NCBI RefSeq assembly: GCF_000006565.2
Contig: NC_031475.1
Location: 4,354,522-4,418,521 of the forward strand
Reading direction: 5' to 3'
Origin: Toxoplasma gondii ME49
Taxonomy: Eukaryota > Apicomplexa > Conoidasida > Eucoccidiorida > Sarcocystidae
DNA: 64,000 nucleotides
How positions within the stretch are numbered: the first letter of the stretch is position 1; each line of letters opens with the position of its first letter. Of this stretch, positions 50,296 through 63,600 are shown in pieces. The position numbers and the translations under genes are program-made. The notes under the pieces were generated by a model. That model did no database searches. It was given only the letters and a program-made list of their open reading frames with translations, and was not told the DNA's origin.

Positions 50296-51822
50296 CTACA
50301 TGTACGAGAGCGCATCTATGACTGAGGCCACTGCGGCGATTGCGAGTTTCTTTCTCCCGAGTTGGGCGCGCGTCTCGGCCTCGTGCGCTTTGTCTTTCTC
50401 TCGTTCTCTCTTTTCTTTTTCTCGTTCTTCGCGTTCGGCACAAAGCGTGAAGTCGTGGGGACCTAGAGCCTGGACGCCGGAGAGCGAGGAGACAGGCGCC
50501 CGCTTCCCCACAATTTTCGCCCAGAGTCTCCCAAGAAAGGAAGGATCGGAGTAGAAGGCTCGCAACACTTGGCTGTACGCCTCTGGATTCGTACGAATTA
50601 GGTCGCAGTGCGCTCCCGATGGAAAGACATACGTCCACCTAAGGCGAAGACATACGCAAAGGAAACGACAGAGCGGTTCAAGTTCTCCTGTGCTAGCAGA
50701 GCGTAATGGGGACGCACGAACGTGCCAGCGCTGGAGCAGTACAGAGGATAAACCAACGAAAAATTAGACATTTTGCGCCTCCTGCATAAAAGCGCGCAAT
50801 ACAGATGGCACCAGAGAAACGAATAGAATACGGTCCCCCTAAAAAAATACCGAGAGGAGAGGAAAGTGAACCAGAGAAAGTCCTGAAGTTTCGTCAAAGA
50901 GACGCCACTGTTTAGACTCAAAAGCCATTCAACTGCACACCTGCAAACGAATAACAAGCAACAACGCCTCAGTGAAAGGAAACAGACAGCTGAGGTCGGC
51001 AGCCCATTTCGTACGGATATAAATTCTTAGCTAGATGTCAAGACACATGTAGAGATGAAGATGCAGATTTACTTGCCAGGCGAGAGGAATGCCAGCATGC
51101 GCATGCAACGGAACAGAAGACGAAGCGTGAAGAAAGAATAGAAAACGCGTGCGTGTCATTTCTCTTCGCGACATGGCCGGTTTCAATCTGGCCACTTTGA
51201 GAGAAAAGACTCGACATGCAAAGCGCTTTCTCTGGAAAGCTGTTTAAAAGTTTTATATCGATTTACATAGCGAGATACACCAGCCTCACGCATGCATTCT
51301 GGTACGTTTAAACGTCGCCTTGCAGGCCGCTTACTCGGGCCGATCTGCCTCAGGAAGCAGCATCATTTCTTTCTCCACCGTTTCCCATGGCGCCAATTCG
51401 TCATCCCGGCTCGTGAGCACGAGCTTCTTCACAGGCCGCAACGACGGCAGAAGTAAACTCGCGCGCATGCGACGCAGCTCCTGCCCACGACTAAACCACG
51501 AAGAAACACACACAATGTCTCACTCTCGTCTCGCGCATGCGTACGCTGATTATCCGTGAACACGGTTGAGGCGTGGAGAAGAGGAACAAAGGGAAAACCT
51601 CTGCAGAATAGAATCAAACCAAGGCGTTTCTGCATGTCGGGTGGAAACCTGAACGTGCGACGCTTCACTCTCAAAAATCATGCTTCCGTTGGCAAAACCG
51701 TCTATCACTTCAACAGTCGCCCCTCTGTCATTTCTTGGAGCACATGGCTTGAACAAGACCCCCGACATCAACATCCATCTGTGCATGCATACACATCTCA
51801 CTTTAACAATATATGGATATAC

Positions 51823-51862
<40 letters not shown>

Positions 51863-54800
51863 GCATATGTGTATGCATATGTGTATGCATATGCATGTAG
51901 AGGGGTTCGATGTTTCTGTCGTGTTTCCCTGAGAGACATTCGCAGGAGAAGTTTGCATCTGCAAAAGAGGAGGCAAGTTGGTCGGTCGGTCTCTGCAAGT
52001 CTCACCGTTGGTTCACCGCCCACATGAGGACGTCATGAAGCCACTTGGCACTTTTTGCGATGCATGCAGTCAACGGTTGGTTGGCGACGGCGTCTCTCGC
52101 ATTGCAGACGGGAGAGTCGAAGACGATTCTGTCGATTGTGATGCCGAACTCGCTTTCCAAACGGTCGCGGTACTGCCCCACCTAGACAGCAGGAGACGCC
52201 CATCCCGACACACGTGAGTTGTTTCGTTTTTGCCCGACAACTGTGGGTTCTCGCGGGGCATCAGAGCTTGACTCGCAGAGACGGGAGTTAACGAGCGCAA
52301 GAAGGGTGTCTATGTCCTCTCTAGACGAGAAACAAAATCCCGAGGGCTTCGCGCGTTGTGTGTACCTCCGCAGCAGCTCTACCTGTCTGTGTCCTTCCAT
52401 CTCTCGTCTCTCTCTCGCTTGCTATCTGTTCGCCTCTCCCTCATTCCACTTCTCCCTACCATCCTTTCATCTGTCTCTCTTGCTGCGCCTCTCCCCACCT
52501 GTCTCTGTCCTCATGTCTCCACTGTTTTCTTCTCTCTCTCTGTTCAGATCTACCAGCCTCACCAAGAGCATGGTGCCCATGGCCGAGACGCCTTGCGCGT
52601 AGATCGAGACAGTGGAAACGTTGTGAGTTTTCTTCATCCACAGAAGCGCCTGAACGAGATCCTTGGCTGCCTGGCATCCCAGCAAGGCGTCGCCTGCATC
52701 TGAGCTCGAAATGACCGGAAACGCGTCCGAGCAGAAACCGCCTGCCTCGCCGCGAGATGCCGCCGCAGCACACCCTGTCCCCTCGTCTGACACGCAGTCC
52801 GCAGCGCGCGAAGACTCGCCAGAATTCTTCATGTCGAACAGCAGGAAGCTGTGATCTCTCTGGAGTCCAATCTGAGAGAGGACAACGCGCGAAAGTGGAG
52901 ACAGAAAGGCTTTGAAACGAAAACAGCAGGCGCCATAAACGCGACATAAACGCCGACACAAGCGCTGCGAACTGATCCAGTCGAGCGAAAAAGACACCTC
53001 AGAAAAAGCAGGACTAAAAAAACGACGCCACTACGATGTTCGTTTCCCAGTTTGGAAACCGTCTTCTCCCCAAGCGAAGAAGTCCGGCGGCCTTGAGCGA
53101 GAATCGCGCAGTCTCACCCAACAACCCAGACAGAAAAACTGTAACCAAGAACGTAAAATACACCTCTACAACTTTCAACGTATATATATATATATATATA
53201 TAAGCGTGTACCTCTGGATATAGAGACAGATACGTAGATATAGAGGCGCATAAATATATATATATATATACGTACATCTACATACAGAAAAAATATACAC
53301 CCGCGTATACATTTATATATACATATACTCACATCGACATAGAAACACATACGCACAAGCCTATATATATATATGTATGTATATCTATGTATATATATAT
53401 ATATATATATATGTAGAACTGTGCTTGCGAGGTGGATGCGGGGCTGAGTGTTGCGTTCTGACGGAGCCGCGTTTGTGCATCTTTTAGGCAGTGGCGTCTC
53501 ACCTTTTTGGCTACGCCCAGGAAGGGCAGACAGGCCTGTCTGTTAGCCATCCAGCCATGTGCGCAAAGAATCGCCTTTTGGGCCTTCCGATCTTCTGCCG
53601 GCACCCACCATCCTTTCAGAAAAGTCTTGGAAGCCGCGTCGGCGAACGCGTCTGTCGCTCGTGGTCTCCCTGCTCTTCGGCGTCTCGCCGTCTCTGTCGT
53701 CTCGGCGCTCCCGCTCCCAGCGTCCTCTCCTTCCTGCGTATGCAGGCCGTCGGCGGCCAGCGGCTCTGGAGCAAGAGAATCCCTTTCGTCAGAGGCGAGA
53801 GAAGAGAGTGTGTTTTCAGCGGAAGAGTGCTCTCTCCCAGCAGATCCCTTCTCTCTCTCGGCGGAGAGCGCCGCGATCTGCGCAGCGGGGGTCGGGCCAA
53901 TCGTGACCTGGAGAGACAAACCAACAAAAAAAAGAAAGGCAGCGTCGCTGGCTGCAGTTGCATGCAAAACCGTCTCGACGAGAAAGCTCGGAGGAAAAAC
54001 AGACGGCACACGAGACATAGCAAGAAGCGAAAGAAGAGGTCTCGAAACTCCACGCATGGCCAGAAGAGAAACGTCCCCCTACGGAACTTTGTCTTCCCCA
54101 AGACGGACCGCAGAGTCGCGGGGGACCTCGAAGCGCGCGCGAAAGCGACGGAGAAAAATCGAAAACAGAAATCGACCTTCGAAGCAACGGGCACAGTCAT
54201 GGGTCACCATGAAGACTTGGAAGCGCGGAGGAGAACAACCAACTTGAAAGGCGAAGTAAAGACGAAGGAAAAGGCAAGCGAAGACAGAGACAGAGGAGCG
54301 AGACAGCTGAAGGCGACTGAGAAACGAAGACTGCGGACTTACATCGTAGTAAGGGAGGCCGAAGAGAGAAGGCGATGCATCTTCAGGCAGGTCCAGTTGA
54401 CTGCATGCACGCGGCAGGCGACGCATGTGTACAGTGAGCGCAAGAAGCGGAGGAGAGAAAAAAAGACGCGAGAGAGAAAAGAAAGAAAGATAAGAAACAC
54501 CACATGCGGGGAGAACCGAGAATGGAATGGCACACGCAACTGTGACAGTGAAGCTCTGTTTTCGTTTCGAAAACACAATCGAAAATTCTTCTTGTGTCCT
54601 CGTCGATTCTCTGCGGAGCCACAGTCTGGCAATAGCCATTCCGTCCTCTCTCATTTTCACTGTCCGTGGTCTTTAAGTCTACGGTTGCCATCTGAAAAAG
54701 CTTTTCTTCTTTCGTTTCTTGTTCCGTTCCACTCTCGCCTCTAATCTCCTTTTGGACCACTGTGTGTCTCCGTCTCTCTTCCGGTCATTTTCCTTCCTCT

Positions 54801-56779
54801 CTCTCTTCACTCTCGAATCGCCCTCTCCATCTCTCGCGTACTACTCTCTCGTCCGCTTAAAAACTTCCCTCGTACAAACTTCTCTTTCTTCCGCGTCCCT
54901 CTGTTTCTCGCTCTCTCCTTCTTCTGCCTCTTCTCTCCTCTCCGACCATTCCTTCTCTCTCCCGCGCTGATCCTTCCTCGTCTTCCCCGTCGCCTCTCTC
55001 TTGCCATTTCTCCACTCCTTGACCGCTGCGTCTGCCCTAGGCTCGCGTGGTTCGCTGCCGTACGCCCTGCAGTTCTTCTCTCTTCCGTTCCTCCTTTTGT
55101 CCGGAGGCACCCTCGCTTCTTCTCCGGCTCTGCCGTCCTGTCCGTCTCCCAGGCTCTCCATATACCTGAGCAAGTACGGGTCGTTCAGGGGAACGCGGTT
55201 GACTGCAGACTCGAAGCGACTCGCGGAGCTTGCGCAGAAAGGCAGCATCAGCACAGAGAGGCCGAGTATATACACCCCAAGGAAGCTGCGCAGGCACTGG
55301 AAAAACATCTGCAGGAGACCTTGAACTAGACGCCGGAGCTCTGGCCGGTGCTTCCGAATCTGCTGCGCCACCTGAAAAACCAAACGAACAGAAACGTGGA
55401 ACGCAGACCGAGGCGGTACACGCTGCGCTCGACCCTCGAGGTCCCCCACAGCCCCCATGAAAAACGGAGAAACCATGAAAGAGAGAAAAATGCAACAACG
55501 GAAAGTCTGCAGGCGCACATCGAGGCGAAACACAAAAACATATATATATATATATATATGCATATGCATACATGTATGAATACACATACATATACACATA
55601 GATCTACGCACACACATATACATATATACATATTTATATATTTATATATATTTATATATTTATATATATATGTATGTAGGTAGGACTCCATGTATAGAGG
55701 TGCACGTGGGTTGAGGTGGATGTACGCTGCGGACGCGAGTGTCACTGGAGAAGTCGATTGACGGTCGTTTCGATGGCGATGCGAGGAACGGATCTCGCGA
55801 TATTTGGCACTCAGGTCGTTTCTCAGCAGTGAAGGACTCGCGATGCGCGCTAGCGGGTGCTGATCGTCCGAGAGTTGTGAGTCGCAGACGCGACACAGAA
55901 TCTTTCTCGCCAGAAATGCACACCAAGAGGCTCACAGTCCGAGGCAGAAGAGCTCGAATGAACGCAGAGGTTGGGAGAGGTCACTGAGCTCCGCGGAAGA
56001 AGAACCGAGAGGAACATCTAAAGCAGACGACGCAGGCCTCCCCGCGTCGAAGCAGTCGCCGCACAAGTGAGCATGCAGACATGCATGGATACAGGTGTAC
56101 AGATATGAAGACACCTGCTTTTTGCCGAAGTTATTACCTGTCCTTTGACGATGACGGCTGCACGGTGGACTTTCGCCTTCCAGGAGCCTTCCGGCCCAGC
56201 CTGCGAAAACCTCAGCCAGAGCGAACGCTCCTCGCCTCCGTCGTCAGCAGGCTGCTGCTGCGACCTGAAGCGACGCGAGGAGAGCGGCAGCTTCGACAGG
56301 AGGCGGAAGAAGGCTGAGGCAGGCGAGGCGAGGAGCGACGCGGGAGACGGAAGGACTTCAGGGTCGACAGAAAGCGCGGCCGGAGGCTCCGACGGCGAAG
56401 CGCCAGAGAGGAACGGACGCACAGTCGCGAGAGCGTTGAAGGACGACGCAGCGGGGGCAGAGGAGGCGAACGAGGAGACGGAAGAGAACTCGCGAGAGGA
56501 AGCGGTGCATGCACTGGAGGCGCCGGACGCAGCGGAGTCGCGTGGAGCGTGGCGCAAGAGCGCCGAGGTGTACAGACAGCTGGGCGAGACGAGCAAGGCG
56601 ACGACGGAGAGGACGAAGAGAGAGGCATGCGCCGCTGGGTGTCGCCGCAGGAGAGCAGAGAAGCGAGACGGGAAAGGCGAGGCTTGAGAGAAGTGACGAG
56701 ATGGCATTGGGACGAACAGAGGTGATGAAATCTGGGGCGTTCGGTGAGACGGAGGCACCGACGCGCGCTGGGTCTCCAT
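50296..56779 (-). CDS. Membrane-anchored alpha/beta-hydrolase fold protein (9 exons)
   Basis: Putative serine hydrolase of about 893 residues. Exons, 5' to 3': 56138-56779, 54845-55371, 54343-54400, 53503-53907, 52563-52871, 52006-52181, 51649-51724, 51335-51480, 50296-50638; all junctions are in phase. The start is the first in-frame ATG (GAAAATGG context). A hydrophobic segment at residues 50-66 (AHASLFVLSVVALLVSP) looks like a signal anchor. A second hydrophobic patch near FLGVYILGLSVLMLPFCA may be another membrane helix. The hydrolase fold starts after a spacer: LKGWWVPA, the HGWMANR oxyanion region (HG 526-527) and LLFDMKNSGESS. The nucleophile elbow is YAQGVSAMG (Ser 640), followed by IVFDSPV. 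The acid is in TSRDDELAPW (Asp 758 likely) and the base in FPSGAHCDL (His 790), then NPEAYSQVLRAFY. The elbow lacks the second glycine of GxSxG in its usual place. The tail is a charged helix ending in a short hydrophobic stretch. Substrate unknown; S33/Bem46-like family is a guess. Confidence 0.85.
53174..53412. repeat. TA microsatellite cluster in hydrolase intron
   Basis: Three TA arrays (about 53179-53202, 53255-53270, 53363-53412) joined by TATA-rich sequence, all in the intron between exons 53503-53907 and 52563-52871. Confidence 0.85.
55541..55671. repeat. Compound TA/TTTATA microsatellite in hydrolase intron 1
   Basis: TA run followed by CATA and TTTATATA repeats in the intron between the signal-anchor exon and exon 54845-55371. 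Confidence 0.85.
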
Positions 56780-57659
56780 TTTCAAAGAGAAGCGAGACAC
56801 CGTTCGGCTGTGGAGGGAAGAGCGGAGGAGGAAGAGACTCTTCGTCTCCTCTCGATCGGTGAGACGAGGGGAGACTCGCGGGAGAAAAGGAGTTCGTTTT
56901 CGCGCGTGGAGTCTCGCGAGAAAAGGGGAACTAAAACATTTCTTCTGTCTGACGCTGTCTCTCGACACCCGGGAGGCTCTGCATCCGCAGGTTCTCCTTC
57001 CTTTGCGTGAGAGAACCTGGAAAAAAGGAATCCTTCGGCGGACGCAGAGACGCAGAACCTTCCCGCTCTCTTCAAAGTCTTTTCAGGCCTCTGTGTGCTG
57101 CGTTGTCTCGCGAGCCTCAGTCGCGAGAAGCCTTCTCGCGGCTGTCGGGAAGCGAGGGAAGGAAGTCGAGGGATCGGCGTGACGCGCAGGACCAAGAGAG
57201 AAAGAGAGAGGGTGGATTTTCCGAAAAAGGAAAAGAAAAAGAACGACACACAACACGATCGGGTCTTGCCGCTGAGAAAAGCGGACGGGGAGACGAGGAG
57301 AAAGCGGGTGGTGTGGAGCGGTGCGCGCGGCGCAGAGAGCCGAGGGGGAGGACTTTGAACAGAGGAACGCCGGAGAGCATCCGGCTGTTTTGCGTCAGGG
57401 AGAGACGCGAAAGAAGAGAGAAACGAACAGGAAAGAAACTAAAATGTGTGAGAGATGGAGAAGAAATGTTCTCCGTGCGCTTCGCTCCCAAGGCAGCTCA
57501 TGTGCCGTGACACTCTGACGCAGATCAAACCCCCAAAAAGTAGAGGAGAAAGCCAAGAAATCGGCGGAGTCAGAGAACGAGACGAAGTGGAAAGAAAGAC
57601 GCCTGGACTGTTCAGATCTCTCGGTTTTCCCGACGGAAGTTACTTTGAAATCGCGGAGC
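56780..57659. promoter_or_regulatory. Tandem intergenic region upstream of the hydrolase
   Basis: About 0.9 kb between the stop of the downstream-coded large protein and the hydrolase start codon; both genes are on the - strand. It should contain the 3' UTR of the first and the promoter and 5' UTR of the second. The - strand frame upstream of the hydrolase ATG stays open to 56968 but has no ATG. No specific element recognised. Confidence 0.4.
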
Positions 57660-60600
57660 TCAGAGCTGGCATTTTTTGGAAGAAAAGGACAGGAGACCCG
57701 TGAGAAGGCATAATGTCTCGCTGCGCTTTGTCTCCGGCTTTCTGGGAGAAAAGTCTCTCGGTGGCGCCCGTGCGCAAGACACTCCGTCGAGAGGGTCTTT
57801 TTCCCCAGACGCATCTCCACGAGGCTTGTCGTCTTCAGCCGCGATTTCGCGGTCCTCTTCTCGATCCGCAGAGTCGCCAACTCGTATGCGTGCGAGTTCA
57901 CAGATCGTCTGCTCCAACTGCACCCTGAAAGCGAGCATTTTTTTCATAAAAAGTATGAGGAGCCTTTCTCCCAGGACGAACAGCTCGCGCGGTCGACGCT
58001 TGCTTGCCCTTGCACACTCCGCAGTGGCGACGGCATCCGAATTGCGTACTCTCTTTGTGAAGTTCTTTTTCCTGAAATGATGCCGCATTCGTTGTCGCTC
58101 CGCAGAACGCTCGTCTCTTTCCGCGCAGTTGGTGTCTTTTAGAATCCGCAGAACTTTATTTCTCCAGGAAAATTACCTCTAAGGACGCCCCCTCTGCCCT
58201 CTCTGTGTGCAGGGGCACGAGCGAAGCGGGTGAGTTTCCCCGGTGTCTTTCTCCACGGAAAGAAGGCTTTCAGCGCCTTTTGACGGAGGATTTCGAGAAC
58301 CGCATGCAGTGTGTGGACCGGAACTGTTTCCGTAGAAAGAAGCAATCTTCGCCGCAGGAGACAGAAAAGTCCTTAAACATTTGGAGAATGCTCGGTGGCA
58401 CACGAAGGGACAAGCAGACATACGAGTTGCCACGGAGAGAGGGAGCTGACGAAGGTGACAAGAAGACACAAACCGTTTCTTATGGAGATCTCGGAGGTCT
58501 CTGAATCACGGTGAAAAAAGTTACAGGGGCGCACTTCAATGTGCCCTGAGAAAGGCGTGGAACGAAAAAGAGCATTCAGTCGAAGCAAACAAATGTTCTG
58601 ACTTTTCGATGCAAAGAAAGGCGACAAGCGTCGCAGGAAAGAAACAGAAAAACCTTCTCGCTGACTACACTCTGGAAAGGATAGTCCATCCCAGACACTG
58701 ACGCAAACGTCGGCAGAAACGCATCCTTCAAATCCATCAAAAAAGACTTCCAGCTTCTGAACACAGGCGACCTGAAGCAACCCCCTGTACAATATACTAG
58801 AAAAAAAACCGACAGAACAGGCGCAAACCACGTTCAGGTAGCTCTCCATGTATATAGATAAATATGCATGTATATATAGTTCTACAAGTATATATATATA
58901 TATATATGAATTAGAGGGAACGTGACAATACGTATGTCTGTATATATCTATATACTAGATGAACGGCAAAAAACGAACGAATTTAGAGCCAGAGCGATAC
59001 ACACATCAAAAGTGTGTTTGATACGATATTGCTGGATACTGGTTTTGCCGTGTCTTCTCAAGACCCCTTTGTTTCTCACGTAAACATAGATAACTTTATA
59101 TATATATATATATATATATATACAAGAAGAGAGAAAACTGGAGAAGTATGTATACATATTTTAAACGTCTGTTTTCCTTATTTATGGATTGCTTGAAGTC
59201 GGTGGAAAGATGTATAAGAAGGTTTACCCGAAGACGGTTTGAACGCCTTTCATCTCACAGAGAATCTAGATTTCTTCTTCAGCGTCGTATAGTCAAGCTT
59301 CTACTTTTCCGACAAGACAACTTGAGGCCCTGCCGCAAAGACATGCTTGGTTCTGAAAGAGAAATCTGTTTTCCTCCAGATCTGTGAGAGGCGCGAACTA
59401 AGCGAGAAAACAAAGTCTCAGCTGCAAGCACGATCACACATGCTGCTTCAGTGTAACAGCTCCTGTGGACTCGACCCCAAACTTCTTTGGACTTAACCGG
59501 CCGTTCGAGAATATTCGAAAAAGAATTGGTTTAGCTGCATACTCTTGTGAAACAGGGACCAAGTAAATGTGCAGTCTGGTGAGAGAGAAGAAGACGTATT
59601 TAGGCTGTACTCGTAGGAAGTAAAAACAATTCAGCTTTTTTTCGGAGTTGAAAGTTCCTTGCTGTTCTCGCGCATGCACGCATGCTTTTAGTGAGTGCGG
59701 CGCCGTTCTCGACATGTCTCGGGAACTCCTTGCAGTGCTTTAAAAGATTTGGAGAGTTAAAAAAAATCGAAACAGAGAGGTCCCTGGTGTCTCCGTCTCG
59801 AAGTTTTATCCATACAGAAAAAGAAACAGCTGGCTCAGAGCCTATCACCAAACCTAGTATGAAGATATAAACAAAACTCATATATATATATATATATATA
59901 TTTGTTTATTGTCACATGTATTTATATATATATATATATATGGATGGATTCTTATTGGGTTGGTACCCCCCTGCGTTATATGTTCTCTTCACCATCCATG
60001 AACGAGGGTGAAGGCGTTTTCTGCACGCTGGAGCAGCGACGCGACTTCCTGTTTTTTCTTGGCCATTGCTTCTCCAAAGAGAAGAGGGATGTACTGGGAA
60101 GTCGCTCTGCTTTCTCCTCCCACAGGCAGAAGTTGCCCTCCTCTGTGCTCTCTTTCAGCCTTGGGGCTTTTCCGCATGACCTGCGCAGAAGACGAGAACG
60201 AAGACTCCAGCGCCGTTCCGGAGGGCATATCCTCTGGAAAGAAGAGCGGCCACTGAACAGGCGAGAGAAAATCACCGATGGCTGCACTGTCCTCCGGCTC
60301 TCTCCCTGGCGAAGCCTCTCGCCTCCACAATCGCGCCAGAGACGCTACGGCCTCGGACTGCGCAGACGCAGGGCGCGTGGGCAGAGACGAGCTCCGAGCC
60401 CAGAGCGCCTCGCTAAGAGGCAGAACGAGACGAGAAAAGGACTTCGTTTCTCCTTCAGCTGCGTCGAAGTGAGAAATCCGAGAGGCAGAAAGGCTGACGG
60501 AACAGCTGTCTCCAGAGGTAAAGACGCTGGTCCCGCGCTTCACCTGACAGCCGCTAGGAAGAAAAAGACTGGACCCCACATGCGTCTGTGCGCCAAAGTG

Positions 60601-63600
60601 GCTCGTTCTACTGGGGCGCGGATGTCGCATGTCCCCCATCTCATGTACACCGCGTTCCGCTCTCGCTTCCCTCGCGACTGTCGGCTGTTCCTTTCGCCTC
60701 CAGGCGACGTCACCGTTCTTTGCTTTCTCGAGTTCTCGTTTCGCCTCACGCGCTCTGCGTGGATGCAATCGTCTCTCGTTCGGTGTCGCGCCTTCTTCCC
60801 GGTCCGCACCCGCGTCCGACGATTCCTCCCGCTCGCGCAAAGTCGGCTGTCGCTCTGTGTTTCCGCTGCCAAGACGCTCTGCCGTCTCCCGCTCCTGCGG
60901 CCTCTCCTGTCTGCCTTCCTCATCCCCCCGTTTTTTACCCGGCGCTTCCGTCTTCCTCTCGCCGTCGGGGGTCCTCTCGCGTCCGGCAGGCGCATGCAGT
61001 TCCCTCTTGTTTGACAGCATGCGCCTCCGAGCTTCCGCGAACACAACCAGAGCCTGCGTCGGCGACATCTCCCAGTGCCGGAGACAGAACGGAGAGACGC
61101 AGGCCTGCCTCGCGAGCCCAGAGGGAGAGGCCTCAAGATCTGGAGGCGACGCAGAGGAAGAAGAGAAGGAAGACTCTACACAGGGATCGACAGGCGAGGG
61201 ATATCGAGAAGTGATATGCCTAAGGCTGTCTAGCTTGAGAGGACGAATACTCGCCGGCTCGCAGCAGTCTCGGCGGGAGCCTCGGACACAACCGCAGGCG
61301 TGAGAGGCGAAGGGCACAAGCCGCGCAGACCTGCCGGAGACGCCAGCGGCGGCGTCTTCGCGACCGGCGGCTTCGTTTCTGTCTTTGTCATTTTGACAAG
61401 ACTGAGCGTGTCTACAAGCGTGACAGAGAAGCGAAGCTTGGTAGCCTTGAAAGATCTGGAGAGACGAAAAGGGAGGCGGGCGCGAGGGAGCAAGCAGAGA
61501 CGAGGCAGGGTGCGAGGCGAGGGAAAATCCGCCGAGGCTCGGAGTGTCTCCGATGAGGAAATGGACGGCGCGCGCTTCTCGCGTTCGTCGTCGAAACTCG
61601 GGTGTCTGCGTTTTCCACGTTGTTTGCTGTCGCCGCTGCTTCACGGGGATGCTTGGTTCTCCTCTGGCTCTGGAAGGCTGCTGCACGGAACGCCTGGAAA
61701 CGTTCCTTTTGATGCCACAGCAAAGCCGATGCGGAACGCGCGCTCTCGCAAATGTGCCAGAACCTCGCGTTTCTTCGTCGACTTCTTCTCGTTCTTGTCC
61801 TTCTTCTTCTGCTTCTTCGCGCGGGTCGCCGTCGGTGTGAACGCCAATGTTGAGCTCGAGAAAGCGGGCAAGCAGCACCCGTTCCCCCTGCGCAGACTCG
61901 TCGTCGGCGACGTCTTGCAGGGCGAGGTAGGCGGCAGAAGGTGGAGAAAAGGACTGGAGAGAAGGCACAGACGAGAGGGAAGGAAAGGCAGAAAAGGAGA
62001 AGGGGAAGGAAGGGAGAGAAGACAAGGAGGGGGACTGGCGAGGCGGCCTCGGCAACGCCGCGACCGCCACACACTTCGCTTCTGAGGAGCCTCCCTGCCG
62101 ATCCATCTCTGAGAAGAGGGTGACGACGTCGCGTCCTCTTGGACTCCCAGCATCGCACCCGACGGACTGGAAAGCCGTTCGCCGGTCAGTGAAGTCCCCG
62201 CTCTCTGAAACTCGAAGAAACAATCCAGGGAGGAGGAGACAGAAGGAAGCATGAAACGGAGACACCCACTGACAGTGGTCCGGCCTTCGAGACGCTGCCC
62301 AGCGGTTCCTCAGGGAGTCCGAATCACCTCGCTTGCCGTGGCGTCTTCGCGTTTGTCGCGTCGCTTCTGCTTCGCCTTCCTCGCCGTTCGAAACCTCTAC
62401 CGAGACGTCGTCCTCATGCCAGGCTTCGCCTTCCTCGTCGTGCGTCGCGGTTTCACTCTCACTCCCTTCCTCTCTCGGCATCAGGTGCCGGGCTGCTCTC
62501 CCGCCTTCGGCTGCGCCGTTGCACCTCGCAAGTTCGCCGTCTGTTCTCGCGTCTGCAGAGAGTGATTCCGAAGCGCCTGCGAGAGAAACGGGAGACTTGA
62601 GAAGAGCGCGAGCGACCTCGGCAGCGAAGGCGCCCGCCTCCTCCGCCTCCGCGCGCCACGGCTCGTAGGTGTAGACACACTCCAGACGGCTGCGCGTCCC
62701 TCCGGATGAGGCTGGGGGAGAAACGCGTAGCTTCGTTGTGTCCGCGGCGTCGGCGAACCAAGCCGGGAAGCAGCTCGGAGACGCGGGGGAGTCAGCGGGG
62801 TGCAGCAGACTGGAGCAGCGAGGAAAGCGTAGCTCCGCAGGAGGACGCAAAGATCCTCCAAAAAGCGCAAACCACGGAGACGGTCGGCATGCAGGGAGCT
62901 CGAGTTTCCCCTTCAGAGCCGCCGACACCCACCGCGCCTGGGCCAGCGAAGAAGAAGAACTCCCCGAGTCCAGAGATAAAGCTGAGCACCCAGGCGACGC
63001 CGAGAGCGAAAAAGAAGATGCAGGTGACGGAGAAAGAGACAGAGGGGAAAGAGCGAGAGAAGAAAAGGAGAGGGCGAGAGAAGACGAAGGAGCAGAGAGA
63101 AGAAGCGTTTTGAAGGAGGTCGCTAGACGGATGGCGTTAAAGAAGCGCTGGAGAGGCAGCACCCACCATTCGCGAGGCTCGAAGGAAGGCTCTGTCCACC
63201 TGCGGCAAACGCGGAGAGACAGAAAGCATTTTTCGAAAGGAGCGTCATCGGCGTCACATGGTCGAGAATCCCTGCTGTTCACCCCAAGTGAAAATCAGAC
63301 ACGGTGGCGTAGCTAACATGGAGGTACACCCGAAAACATGGAGAAAGCAAGAGAGCGATGAACCAGGGAGAGCCTCACGCGACAGGAAGAAAGCGAAGAG
63401 ACAGGCAGACAGAGACACGAGAGGGAGAGAGACGGTCTTTTCTTTAAACATCCAAATCGGGCAGAAGCCTACTCGTGATGAAGGCAGGCGTCGGAATCGA
63501 CCTCCAGAGAGGCCAGAAAATTCTCGCCGAAATCAAAAGATTGCACTTTGCACTGAACGAGATTGACCGCTTGCTGCTTGCTGCCGTCTGCCAAGATATT

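Noticed and set aside
59902..63316. Long + strand open frames opposite the large unknown gene (for example 370 and 261 codons)
   Set aside because: They mirror the coding exon on the - strand and have no splice-supported continuation or domain.
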